Of a DNA stretch of 64,000 bases, positions 1 through 9,000 are shown in pieces. Made by a program: the position numbers and the translations under genes. This DNA comes from an uncultured Myxococcales bacterium. GTDB lineage: Bacteria > Myxococcota_A > UBA9042 > DTJE01. The first letter of the stretch is position 1. The number at the start of each line of letters is the position of its first letter. The DNA lies in assembly GCA_937975765.1 (NCBI GenBank), contig CALJUR010000033.1:7521-71520 (forward strand), read 5' to 3'. The notes below the pieces were generated by a model that saw nothing but the letters and a program-made list of their open reading frames with translations, made no database searches and was not told the DNA's origin.

Positions 1-960
1 CGAATCCGGCGCGCCCACCAGCACCACCGCATCGATGTTGCCGACGTCCACGCCCAGTTCCATCGTCGTGGTGCACGCCAGCAGGCCGGCCTCCCAGCGG
101 CGGAAGGCCTTCTCTACGTCCTCCCGCTCGCGCTTCGACAGCGAGGCGTGGTGGACCATCACGCGCTCCCTCGGCCAGGGCCCCAGCGATGGCAGCAGGC
201 GACCGACCTCCTCGGTCCGCTTGCGGGTGTTGCAGAATACGATGGCCTTGGTCAGCCCGTCCCGGCGCAGCGCCGCCAGCGCCGCCTTTAGGTCGTCCAC
301 GACCTCGACCGCGACCGGCCGGGTCGCGCCGCCCGTCAGCACCGCCGCGTCCACGCCCAGCAGCCGCCGCCCCAGCCCGGCCGGGTCGGCCACCGTCGCC
401 GACATCGCCACGCGCTGCGGCGTCCGCCGGCAGTGCCACCGGGCCAGTCGCTGCACCAGCACGCGCATCTGGTCGCCACGGGAGGTCCCGTCCAGCAGGT
501 GGGCCTCGTCGATCACCAGGGCGCGCACCCCGGCGAACCGTTCCGCGTGCCGGCACAGCAGGCTGTCCAGCGACTCGGGCGTCGTGACCAGCACGTCGGC
601 CTCGGCACCCGCGATGTCGGCGGGGCGGTCGCCGGTGCGGACCACGACCCGCAGGCCCAGGCCTCCGCACGGCTCCGCGATGCGCAGTTCCAGGTCGTTC
701 GACAGGGCGCGGGTCGGCACGACGTACACGATGCCGGGCGCGCCGGCCCGGTCGTCCAGCAGGCGTTCGCACAGAGGCGCCAGGACGGCCTCGGTCTTGC
801 CCGAGGCGGCCGGTGCCACCACGACCGCGTCCATGCCCTTTGCCAGCGGCGGGATGGCAGCCAACTGGATGGCGGTCGGGGCCGGGAAGCGCGACAGGAA
901 GGGCCCGAAGGCCCGCGGCAGGGCGGTCTTGACGGCCTGGCGCTCCTGCGTCGATCCCAC
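1..960 (-). CDS. Lhr-like DEAD/DEAH-box helicase, C-terminus beyond window edge
   Basis: N-terminal 320 residues of a superfamily 2 helicase; the gene runs off the left edge. Visible in order: a Q-motif-like TAIQ (residues 29-32), Walker A APAASGKTE (49-57), PTRALS, TTPESL, the Walker B box IDEAH (about residue 150), SAT, then the second RecA domain with VFCNTRKR and TTMELGVDVG. The last motif is typical of Lhr/BrxH-type helicases. The GTG start has GGAGG four bases upstream. Likely an ATP-driven nucleic-acid translocase. It is the last gene of a minus-strand operon with two BrxD-like ATPases, but a repeat-bearing 210-bp gap separates it from them. The pairing resembles BrxHI with BrxD in type 2 BREX; that link is inference. 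Confidence 0.85.
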   Translation of the reverse strand, partial: MGSTQERQAVKTALPRAFGPFLSRFPAPTAIQLAAIPPLAKGMDAVVVAPAASGKTEAVLAPLCERLLDDRAGAPGIVYVVPTRALSNDLELRIAEPCGGLGLRVVVRTGDRPADIAGAEADVLVTTPESLDSLLCRHAERFAGVRALVIDEAHLLDGTSRGDQMRVLVQRLARWHCRRTPQRVAMSATVADPAGLGRRLLGVDAAVLTGGATRPVAVEVVDDLKAALAALRRDGLTKAIVFCNTRKRTEEVGRLLPSLGPWPRERVMVHHASLSKREREDVEKAFRRWEAGLLACTTTMELGVDVGNIDAVVLVGAPDS

Positions 961-991
961 CGTTCCTCCAGGTTGATATCCAGTGGGCCCG

Positions 992-1091
992 GGGCGACTC
1001 CGGCTGCGTCCGGAGTTTCCTGCGGAAACCCGTCGACTCCGCCTGCGTGCTCGGGCGGGCCCCAGGCGGGGGACGAGGCCCCCGCCCTACA
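992..1091 (+). repeat. Composite intergenic repeat (GTTTCC hairpin unit plus CCCTACA palindrome)
   Basis: Left part has the hairpin GTTTCC-TGC-GGAAAC (1015-1029) flanked by GACTCCG-rich sequence. Right part (1065-1091) is the palindrome GGCGGGGG...CCCCCGCC followed by CTACA. The same composite recurs near 18893, 51383 (inverted) and, without the palindrome, 58236 (inverted). Lies between the helicase and the ATPase gene. Confidence 0.75.
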
Positions 1092-1135
1092 TTAGGTGCG
1101 CCCGCCGCGACCACGGCGCTCGTGCTGCCTGGGCC

Positions 1136-1162
1136 TGTAGGGCGGGGGCCCCGCCCCCCGCC
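1136..1162 (-). repeat. CCCTACA-type GC palindrome, inverted copy
   Basis: Reverse-oriented copy of the 27-bp palindrome found at 1065-1091. The two copies face each other with their TACA ends about 45 bp apart, just downstream of the ATPase stop codon at 1171. Confidence 0.7.
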
Positions 1163-1170
1163 GTCCCCGC

Positions 1171-2682
1171 CTACCCGACGCCTTCCAGGATGATCGCCTC
1201 GATGTCGCCCTGCGGGAAGAAGCGCGCGTAGTCCAGCGCCTCGACGGCCGCCTTGATGAAGCCGCGCGTGGACGACACCCGGTCGGCCGTCGCCAGCAGC
1301 CGGAACACCCGGTCCCGCACCTTCGCGTCCAGGTGCACGCCGTAGCACGCCTCGTAGGTCGCGTGGATCTTCCAGAACAGTGCCTTCAGCGAGTCCATCC
1401 CCAGCACGTCCAGTTCGACGCGTCCGATCGTCTCGCGGGTGCGCCGGAACTCGTCCTGCAGCGACCCGGGCGTCAGCGCGAAAGCCACCTTCATGCGGCA
1501 CGGGATGCCCGCGGTGTACCGCGCCGGGTTGTGGCCCGAGTACAGCAGCCGCGTCCGGTCGCCCAGCGTGACCTCCTCGCGGACGAACCCCTCCTCCAGC
1601 AGGTCCGGGTCGTCGTTGGCCGACAGCACCAGCCCCCGGAAGAAGTTCACGCCGCGCAGCGCCTGGTACCGGTACAGCACGTTGCGGGCGATCTCGGCCT
1701 CGTCCAGCAGCACCGCCAGCCCGCTCATGCCCAGCACGTCGGCCGCCGCCAGCGACAGCGACGACAGCAGGTTCACATACAGGTTCGCGCAGGTGCTGTA
1801 GTCGTGCAGCGTCGGCCGCCCGTCGTCCCCGCGTCCCAGCGCCTCGACGTGCTCCCAGTCCTCGGGGTCCGCCTTGTGCGCCGCCACCTTCTTCAGGAAC
1901 GGCCCCAGCAGCCAGTGGTCACCCAGCACCTCCGCCCAGTTCGGCCGCATCGCGACCGCCGTCAGGAATCCCCGGAAGTCCACCGGCTGCCCGTCCACGT
2001 GCGCCCGGAAACCCTGGCATAGCCGCCGGTACGCCTTCTTCGGGAACGCGGCCGACGCCTCCGACGGGTCGAACCCGGCGATCGCCACCGCGAACCCCAT
2101 CGACTCGGCCTCGCGGGCCATGAACGACAGCAGGTGGCTCTTGCCGGCGCCGTACTGCCCCTCGATCAGGATCGCGCCCTCGGCTTCGTCCCGCAGGAAG
2201 GTCCGCAGGGCCTTCACCTCCGCCTCGCGCCCGACCGTCCAGTCCTCGATGTGGCGTGCCGGCACGATGCCCAGCCGGAACGACTCGATGGCGGTCGCGT
2301 CGCGCACGGCACGCCCCGCCTTCGCCGGCCGGAACGTGGGTCGATCGTGCTTGCGGGGCCGCCTGGCGTCGGGCGCGGCGGGCACCTCCGGCAACGGCTC
2401 GGGCTTCTGCGCTCCGGCCCACGGAACCGGGGCGGGTTCGCCGGTCAGCAGCCGAAGGATCGCGTCGAACGAGGTGGCAGTGTGGTGCGGCTCCTCGGGC
2501 GCGGCCGGGCCGTCCACCAGCCGCAGGCCGCCGTGTGCGTGGGACAGTTCCTTCGCGGGGACCCACAGGCTGAAGGCCCCGAAGGACACGCGGACCTCGA
2601 ATCCCCCGATCCGCGTCCCGTTGACCGTCCCCTTCCCGTACGCCGGGTGGGTGACGGCATCACCCTTGCGGAAGGTCCCCAA
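1171..2682 (-). CDS. BrxD-like P-loop ATPase (DUF2791) with N-terminal Tudor/KOW-like domain
   Basis: 503 residues. The N-terminal 50 residues (KGDAVTHPAYGKGTV) resemble the Tudor-like fold at the C-terminus of UvrD/PcrA helicases and in CarD/TRCF proteins. A Pro/charged linker precedes a P-loop ATPase domain: GREAEV, then Walker A EGQYGAGKSH, as in the BREX ATP-binding family BrxD (DUF2791). A conserved LLDEAE Walker B follows. Starts at TTG with GGAG six bases upstream and overlaps the preceding ATPase gene by 23 nt, implying translational coupling. Probably works with its paralogue and the helicase on DNA. No methyltransferase, PglZ or BrxC is visible, so full BREX membership is not supported. 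Confidence 0.8.
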   Translation of the reverse strand: MGTFRKGDAVTHPAYGKGTVNGTRIGGFEVRVSFGAFSLWVPAKELSHAHGGLRLVDGPAAPEEPHHTATSFDAILRLLTGEPAPVPWAGAQKPEPLPEVPAAPDARRPRKHDRPTFRPAKAGRAVRDATAIESFRLGIVPARHIEDWTVGREAEVKALRTFLRDEAEGAILIEGQYGAGKSHLLSFMAREAESMGFAVAIAGFDPSEASAAFPKKAYRRLCQGFRAHVDGQPVDFRGFLTAVAMRPNWAEVLGDHWLLGPFLKKVAAHKADPEDWEHVEALGRGDDGRPTLHDYSTCANLYVNLLSSLSLAAADVLGMSGLAVLLDEAEIARNVLYRYQALRGVNFFRGLVLSANDDPDLLEEGFVREEVTLGDRTRLLYSGHNPARYTAGIPCRMKVAFALTPGSLQDEFRRTRETIGRVELDVLGMDSLKALFWKIHATYEACYGVHLDAKVRDRVFRLLATADRVSSTRGFIKAAVEALDYARFFPQGDIEAIILEGVG

Positions 2683-3961
2683 GTCCGTCTCCGTCGGGCT
2701 CGCCGGTGCCTGCGGCCAGCATCTGGCGCGCGAAGTCCTCGTCCACCGTCACGCCCTTCGCCAGCCGCAACGAGTGCAGCGCCCGCACCAGGCCCTGCAC
2801 GAACAGCCGCTTGTACCCGATGTCGCCGAACGCGCGCTCGGCCGCGGCATCGGCCAGCAATCCCACCAGCCGGGTCTTCACGTCCAGCGGGAACTCCTTG
2901 CGGTACGCCGTCTCGTAGACGCCGGTCAGCTTGTTGCCGATCTCGGTCAGCAGCGTCCGCGGCTCGCGCGCCATCCGGTCCAGCCGGATCGTCACGCCCG
3001 TCGGGTTCGTGAAGTCGAACACCGTCTGGATGCGCTGCCGCAGCGCCTCGTAGGCCGGGCTGCGCCCCTCCACCAGGAACTGCTCGTTCGGGACCGCGTA
3101 GAAGACCATCACGTTCGCGAAGGCCGAGGCGCCGCACTGGTCCACCAGTTCGCGCAGGTTGGCCAGCATCATCTCCTTCTGCTTCGAGGTCATCGCGCCG
3201 GCCTGTTCCGCCTCGTCGAACAGGATGATCAGCCCGCGGAAGCGCAGGTTGCGGATCCACGTCACCAGCGACCGGATCGTCGCGAACGCCTGCCCGCGCT
3301 CGATCGGCTGCAGGATGCCCGCCCCGCGGTGCGCCACCCGGTCGTATCCGTCCACCGTCAGGTACTGCAGCATCCGGTCGAAGGTGTCCGGGTCGTCCTG
3401 GACCAGCGCCTCCAGCGCCAGCCGCACGGCCCGCCCGAAGTTCGGGTTCTCCAGCCCGCGCGTGCTGTCGGCCGCCACGGCGGCCACGCGCTTCCTCAAC
3501 TCCTCGCCCCGGTGACCCTCGGCCGCCAGCGCCTCCACCAGCCCGGCGTACACGTTCTTCAGGAACGCGCCCAGGCCGCGCTCGGCCCCGCCCAGCAACT
3601 CGTCCGGCGTCAGCGGCCGCATCAGGTTGACCGCGATCGACCGGTACACCTTGTCCAGCCGGTAGAACGGGGACGTCTCTGCCGACAGCGGGCAGTACGC
3701 GACCAGGAAGTCGTTGCGCCACGCCAGTTCCCGCACGCTGTACAGGAAGTGCGTCTTGCCGCCGCCGTACGTGCCGACCACGACCTTGAACGACGACCCG
3801 CCCTCGCGCAGGAAGGACCGCAGGTAGTCCTCCTCGATCACGCGCAGGTAGCCGTCCAGGCCGGCGGAGAAGAACTGGAAGCCCCACTCGGGCGGGGTGC
3901 CGGACGAGCCGACCACCTCGATCACGTGGCGGGCCTGCCGGGACGTCAGGGTATCGAGCAT
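2660..3961 (-). CDS. BrxD-like P-loop ATPase (DUF2791)
   Basis: 433 residues, ATG start preceded by GGGAGG. Near the N-terminus is the BrxD-type pattern GTPPEWG...FSAGLDGYL, then Walker A VVVGTYGGGKTHFL and a Walker B IILFDEAEQ. The length matches single-domain BrxD ATPases. It is a diverged paralogue of the next gene, which carries an extra Tudor-like domain; such pairs often form hetero-oligomers (inference). It sits 13 nt downstream of the coiled-coil gene and overlaps the second ATPase gene. The role in phage defence is inferred from family and helicase partner only. Confidence 0.8.
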   Translation of the reverse strand: MLDTLTSRQARHVIEVVGSSGTPPEWGFQFFSAGLDGYLRVIEEDYLRSFLREGGSSFKVVVGTYGGGKTHFLYSVRELAWRNDFLVAYCPLSAETSPFYRLDKVYRSIAVNLMRPLTPDELLGGAERGLGAFLKNVYAGLVEALAAEGHRGEELRKRVAAVAADSTRGLENPNFGRAVRLALEALVQDDPDTFDRMLQYLTVDGYDRVAHRGAGILQPIERGQAFATIRSLVTWIRNLRFRGLIILFDEAEQAGAMTSKQKEMMLANLRELVDQCGASAFANVMVFYAVPNEQFLVEGRSPAYEALRQRIQTVFDFTNPTGVTIRLDRMAREPRTLLTEIGNKLTGVYETAYRKEFPLDVKTRLVGLLADAAAERAFGDIGYKRLFVQGLVRALHSLRLAKGVTVDEDFARQMLAAGTGEPDGDGLGDLPQG

Positions 3962-3974
3962 CGTGCCTCCCGCC

Positions 3975-4820
3975 TCAACCGGCCGACTTCACGAACGAGG
4001 CCGTCGCGTATTGCGTGCCGTCACCGCTGCGCCCCCGCGGGACCCACAGGTGGTCCTCGGGCCGCCGCGTCTGCGCCATCGTCGCCACGTCCAGCCGCAG
4101 TTCGCGGTCGCCGTGCCGCCGCGTCTTCAGCCGCGCCATCGCGCAGGCGAATTCCACGCGGCCATACGGCGTGAACGTTTCGCGGCGCGGGTCTGCCAGG
4201 AAGGCGGGCCGCTGGCGCCGGAACGCCACCTCGGCCAGCAGCGCCGTCAGGGGGACCCGTTCGCCCTCGGCCACCCCGGCCCGCACGGCGCACGTGCGGT
4301 ATGCCGCGTGCAGTTCCGCCAGGAACACCGCCTCGTCGAACTCGCCGCCCAGCAGGTTCCGGTCCATCTCGACCGCCTTCGCCGCGATCGCGGCCGCCTC
4401 CAGCGGGCAGTCGGCCAGCCGCTCGTGCCTCGGCCCGAACCACAGCACGCACCGCCCCTTGGGCCCGAACGCGAACTCCAGGGTCAGCACGCCCGCCCGC
4501 AGCATCGGCAGGTGGCCCTCCGCCTTGATCCCGACCTTGGCCAACTCGGTCGCGACCGCCCCGGCCAGCAGAGCCCGTTCGCGCTCCAGGGCCGCACGCG
4601 CCGCAGCGCCCTTCGCGGCCAGTTCCTCCCGGATCGCCGCCGCCGGCGACTCGATCGTGCCGATCTTCTGCAGGGCGGCCACCGCGGCATCGGCGGACTC
4701 GGCGATCGTCGCCGGCGCGGCGCCCTCCTTCGACAGGACCTTCGCGGCCGACTCGACGGCCTTCGCCGCGGCCTGGACGGCCTTCGCCGCCTTCAGGAAC
4801 TCGGGGATCCGCTCGGCCAT
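3975..4820 (-). CDS. Uncharacterised protein with Ala-rich N-terminal helix, first gene of helicase/ATPase operon
   Basis: 281 residues from an ATG with GAGGTG just upstream. Residues 1-100 are rich in Ala, Lys and Glu and look like a long amphipathic helix or coiled coil. The remainder is a mixed fold with the segment LEFAFGPKGRCVLWFGPRHE and an Arg-rich C-terminal half. I recognise no family. The 13-nt gap to the BrxD-like ATPase and shared strand make it an operon partner, possibly an adaptor or nucleic-acid-binding subunit (inference). An upstream in-frame extension reaching 5222 overlaps RluD and is not credible. Confidence 0.75.
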   Translation of the reverse strand: MAERIPEFLKAAKAVQAAAKAVESAAKVLSKEGAAPATIAESADAAVAALQKIGTIESPAAAIREELAAKGAAARAALERERALLAGAVATELAKVGIKAEGHLPMLRAGVLTLEFAFGPKGRCVLWFGPRHERLADCPLEAAAIAAKAVEMDRNLLGGEFDEAVFLAELHAAYRTCAVRAGVAEGERVPLTALLAEVAFRRQRPAFLADPRRETFTPYGRVEFACAMARLKTRRHGDRELRLDVATMAQTRRPEDHLWVPRGRSGDGTQYATASFVKSAG

Positions 4821-4861
4821 GGGACACCTCCAGCCCGTGCACGAAGGCGCAGGCGCGCGGG

Positions 4862-4867
4862 AGTATA
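4862..4867 (-). promoter_or_regulatory. Candidate -10 box TATACT for the helicase/ATPase operon
   Basis: TATACT on the minus strand, 41 bp upstream of the operon's first ATG, in the 74-bp gap after the RluD-type gene. No convincing -35 hexamer is visible. It suggests the cassette has its own promoter. Confidence 0.4.
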
Positions 4868-4894
4868 GCGGATTGCGAACGCGGGCGGACCTGC

Positions 4895-5971
4895 CTACCC
4901 TTCGATCCTTGCCTGGGACAGGGCCTCGCGCCAGGTTTCCCCGAACACCGCGTCCAGGACGGTGCGGAAGTCGCGCGGCGGCGGGGCGAACACCTCGATG
5001 ACGCGGCCGTCCGACGGGTGGGCGAAGCGGATGCCCCACGCGTGCAGGGCCTGCCGCTGGATCCCCTTCAGCGCCGTCGCCTCGGCGTCGGGCTGGCTGC
5101 CGGGGCGCGGGTAGGCGCGGCCGTACACGTGGTCCCCCACGATCGGGTGGCCTCCCTCCGACAGGTGCACGCGGATCTGGTGCGTGCGCCCCGTCCGCGG
5201 CCGGGCCAGCACCAGAGCGCACAGGCGGCCCCGCAGGATCGTCTGGTACTCGGTCACCGCCTCGCGATCCGAGGCCACGCGCCCGGTGAACTGCTTGCGG
5301 TCTCCCGGCCGCCTCCCGAAGGACGACCGGATGACCCCCCGGTCCGGCATCTGCGCGCCCAGCACGATCGCCAGGTAGGCCTTGCGGATCGTGCGGTCCT
5401 TGAACTGCGCCGACAGGGCCGCATGCGCCGCGTCCGACTTGGCCAGCAGCAGCACCCCCGACGTGTCCTTGTCCAGCCGGTGCACCAACCCGGGCCGGTC
5501 CTCGCCCCCGATGACGCTGAAGGTCCGCCCCGACGCGACCAGTTGGTTGACCAGCGTCCCCGACTGGTGGCCCGCCCCGGGATGCACGACGGTCCCCGGC
5601 CGCTTGGCGATCGCCAGCACGTCGTCGTCCTCGTACAGGACGTCCAGGTCGCCCCCCGGCTGCGGCACCAGCCCGGCGCGCGCCGGCGGCGGCGGCGGGA
5701 TGCGGACGTGCAGCAACGCCCCCGCGGCCACCCGGAAGCCCTGGGGCCGCTTCCGGCCGTCCACCCGGACCTCGCCCAGTTCGATCAGGCGCTGCGCGGC
5801 CGACCTCGACACGCCGGGCACCAGGGCCGCAACGGTCATGTCCAGCCGCATGCCGTCACGCACTGCGTCAACGATGACGTCGTGTTCGGCGGGAACACCC
5901 CCCCCGTCCGCTCCCTCGGTCGCGGTCGTCGTCGGGGTCCCAGGTTTGATTCCGGCGCGGGATTCCGCCAT
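4895..5971 (-). CDS. rluD: RluA/RluD-family 23S rRNA pseudouridine synthase
   Basis: 358 residues. An N-terminal S4 RNA-binding domain (about residues 40-92, SRSAAQRLIELGEVRVDG) precedes the catalytic domain with the signature HRLDKDTSG (164-172), in which Asp167 is the expected nucleophile. Later family motifs are RTGRTHQIRVHL and HAWGI. Converts specific uridines of 23S rRNA to pseudouridine in the cytoplasm. The first 30 residues are a low-complexity extension. It is divergently transcribed from the lipoprotein gene at 6016, so both promoters must lie in 44 bp. RluD versus another RluA-family member cannot be settled from sequence alone. Confidence 0.9.
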   Translation of the reverse strand: MAESRAGIKPGTPTTTATEGADGGGVPAEHDVIVDAVRDGMRLDMTVAALVPGVSRSAAQRLIELGEVRVDGRKRPQGFRVAAGALLHVRIPPPPPARAGLVPQPGGDLDVLYEDDDVLAIAKRPGTVVHPGAGHQSGTLVNQLVASGRTFSVIGGEDRPGLVHRLDKDTSGVLLLAKSDAAHAALSAQFKDRTIRKAYLAIVLGAQMPDRGVIRSSFGRRPGDRKQFTGRVASDREAVTEYQTILRGRLCALVLARPRTGRTHQIRVHLSEGGHPIVGDHVYGRAYPRPGSQPDAEATALKGIQRQALHAWGIRFAHPSDGRVIEVFAPPPRDFRTVLDAVFGETWREALSQARIEG

Positions 5972-6015
5972 GATTCCGCAAGATAGACTGCACTCTGGAC
6001 AGGGTCAAGGCGAGG

Positions 6016-9000
6016 ATGGGCCGGTCAAGGGAAAGGGATGGCGTTCCAGGGGTTCCGGCATGGGCCGGCCTCCTCCCGGTGCTTGTCCTCGTGCTGCTGG
6101 CGGGCTGCGGCGGGGGAGGGGCGTCCGCCTGGAAGGCCGCCTGCTCGTCCCATTCCGATTGCGGGCCCGGCTACTGCATCGATGGCCAGTGCTCCGACGC
6201 GGACGGCGACCCGGACCTGGACGGGCTCTCCACCGCCGACGAGGTCCGCCTGGGCACGGACCCGCTGGACCCCGACACCGACGGCGACGACCTGGCGGAC
6301 GGGGCCGAGGTCGGGGCCGACCCGAAGGCCGCACCGGACTACGACGGCGACGGCGTCATCGACGCCCTGGAGAGCGCCGCTGCCGACCGCGACGTCGACT
6401 GCCTGGCCGACCAGTTCGACCCCCGCGACGACGTCCCGGACGCGACCTCGCCCGAGATCGCGTTGCACCACTGCCGGACCCTGGGCGTGTGCGGCCTGCA
6501 CGTGGACCGGATCTCCGCCACCTGCAACGGCGGCATGCCGAAGTGCGACTACTCCGACGTGCCGGGCTGGCGCGCCCACCACATCGATTGCACCCTCGAA
6601 CCGGCCGCGTGCCCCGAGGATCGCTGCGACGGCCTGGACAACGACTGCGACGGCCAGACGGACGAGGGGTTCTCGCTGAACGGCATCCCCCTGGGCCGGC
6701 CGTGTTCGGCGCCGGGTCGCTGCGTGGCGGGCATCGTCGAATGCGCCGCCGGGGACCCCTCGCGGACCCTGTGCTCGTCGGGTCCCGGCGGTTCCTCCGA
6801 CGCCTCGCAGGCGGAGGTCTGCAATTCCCAGGACGACGACTGCGACGGCGACACCGACGAGGACATGGCCTTCATGGATCTGCCCCTGGGGCACGTGTGC
6901 TCGGGGCGCGGCGAGTGCGGGCCCGGCGTGGTCGAATGCCTTCGCGACGGGACCGCCGGCTGCTCGTCCGAGGTCGGGGGTTCCGCCGACAACGCCCGTT
7001 CGGAAACGTGCAACGGGCGCGACGACGACTGCAACGGCCTGACGGACGACGATGTGGACTTCGGGGACGTCACCGAATTGTGCCCCCCGAAGGGCGTCTG
7101 CGCCGACTGGCCGGGGCGCATCGCCATCCGGTGCGTCCAGGGCCAGCCGCGGTGCGACTTCTCCGCCGTTCCCTCCTGGTCCGGTGCCGAGGAGACCCTC
7201 TGCGACGGGAAGGACGACGATTGCGACGGCCTGCTGGACGAGGCGAAGGCGTTCCAGTTCCTGGACCCCATCCTCGGCTGGCGCACGATCGGGCAGTCCT
7301 GCGGTACCGGGGCCTGCGCCGGCGGCCAGGTCCGGTGCTCGCCCGACGGCCTTTCCGGGGCCTGCTCGACCTCCGGCATGGCCCTGCCCGAGGTCTGCAA
7401 CGGGCGGGACGACGACTGCGACGGAGGGGTGGATGACGGCCTGGTGCTGGCCTGGGCCGGCGACGCCCTGCTGGCCGACCCCGGCGAGCCCCCGCCCCGC
7501 GCGCTGGCGGCCGTCGCCTGGGTCCCCTCCGGCATGTCCGGGCTGTGGATCTACGGTGGCGTCGCGCGGCTGGAGGGCGATTCGCAGGTCGTGCAGGCGC
7601 ACTCCGACCTCTGGCGGTTCGACCCGGTCTCCCACCGGTTCCAGGCGCACGGCCTGGGTCCGCCGGGTCCCCGGGCCGGCGCGCGGCTGCTGCTGGACGA
7701 GGCGAATTCCCGGCTGCTGCTGGTCGGAGGCCGCCTCGATTCCCGGCCCTCCCGGCTTTGGGCGTTCGACCTCGTCGGCCAGCAGTGGTCGGAGGTCGGT
7801 CCCGACGTCCGGCAGGACGGGGTGCTGGCCGCGGTGCTCGATCCCGGCACGCGGGACCTGCTGTTCCTGCGCATGAACCCGGACGAGGGGCTGGCGGTGC
7901 TGGCCCGGGTGGCCGCCTCCGGCGACGCGTTCGCCGGGGAGGTCGTGACGACCTTGGCCTTCCGCCAGGATGCCGCCGGGGCGGCCGACCCCGCGACCGG
8001 GCGGTTCTACGTGGTCGGGGGCCAGGGCGGCGCGGCGGTGGACTCCGAGCAGGCCTGGACCGTTTCCGCGACGGGCAAGGTCCAGGCCCTGCCGACCCGG
8101 ACGGTCCTCGCGCCGCGCTCCCGGCACGGCATCGTCGTGCTGCCCGACGGCAGCCTGCTGGTCGTCGGGGGCACCCAGCAGGGGACGGGCGACCAGGTCA
8201 TGGACTCGTTCATCCTGTCGCCGGGGCCGTCCGGGGACGACTGGCGCACGATCGCGGTGGCGACCCCGCCGGGCGGTTCCGTTTCTCTGCCCTCCCTCTG
8301 CGCGTCCGGCGACTCGGCCTGGCTGGTGTCCGGCCTGCAGAAGGACGGTTCCACCCTGCGCCAGGTGCTGCGGTTCGACCCGTCCGCGAAGAACTGGTCT
8401 TCCGAGGTTCTCACCCGCCTGCCTCCCCCGCGCCTGGACGGGTTGCTGGCGGTCTTCCCGAAGCAGCGGGCCGCCCTGCTGATCGGGGGCGTCGGGTCCA
8501 CCCTGACGGCGGAACGGCTGCTGACCGACACCTGGCGGTTGTCCCTGGACAGCCTCGCCTTCGAGCCGATCAGCGCCCCCTGGTCCCCCCTGAAGTTCCG
8601 ACAGGGGGCGTCGGCCCTGGACGAGTCGCGCGGGGTCTTGTATCTGCACGGCGGCGCGCCTGACGCATCGGACGGCCAGCCGCAGGATCGCCTGCTGGCC
8701 CTGCGCCTGGACCCGATGGACCTGAAGAACCTGGGGCCGGGACCCGGGCGGCGGACGGGGCACGCGATGGCCTGGACCGGCGACTCCCTGGTCCTGGTCG
8801 GGGGATCCGACGCCGACGGCCCGCGTGCCGACGCATGGCGCTGGACCGAGGCCGACGGCTGGTCGGCGCTGCCCGGGACCGGCCGCGCCGGCAGCGGCCA
8901 GGCCGTCCTGTGGGACGGGGCTGCCGGCCGGGTCGTCGCGATCGGGGGCACCGCGGCGGGCGACGTGGACGCCCTGGACCCGGACACGGGCGAATGGCAA

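Noticed and set aside
1..4820. Complete BREX system
   Set aside because: Only BrxD-like and BrxH-like genes are visible; PglX, PglZ, BrxC and other core genes are not, although genes beyond position 1 cannot be seen.
5382..7436. A 684-codon plus-strand open frame crossing the RluD and lipoprotein genes
   Set aside because: It runs through the antisense of RluD and into a different frame of the lipoprotein gene, with no signal peptide or domain.
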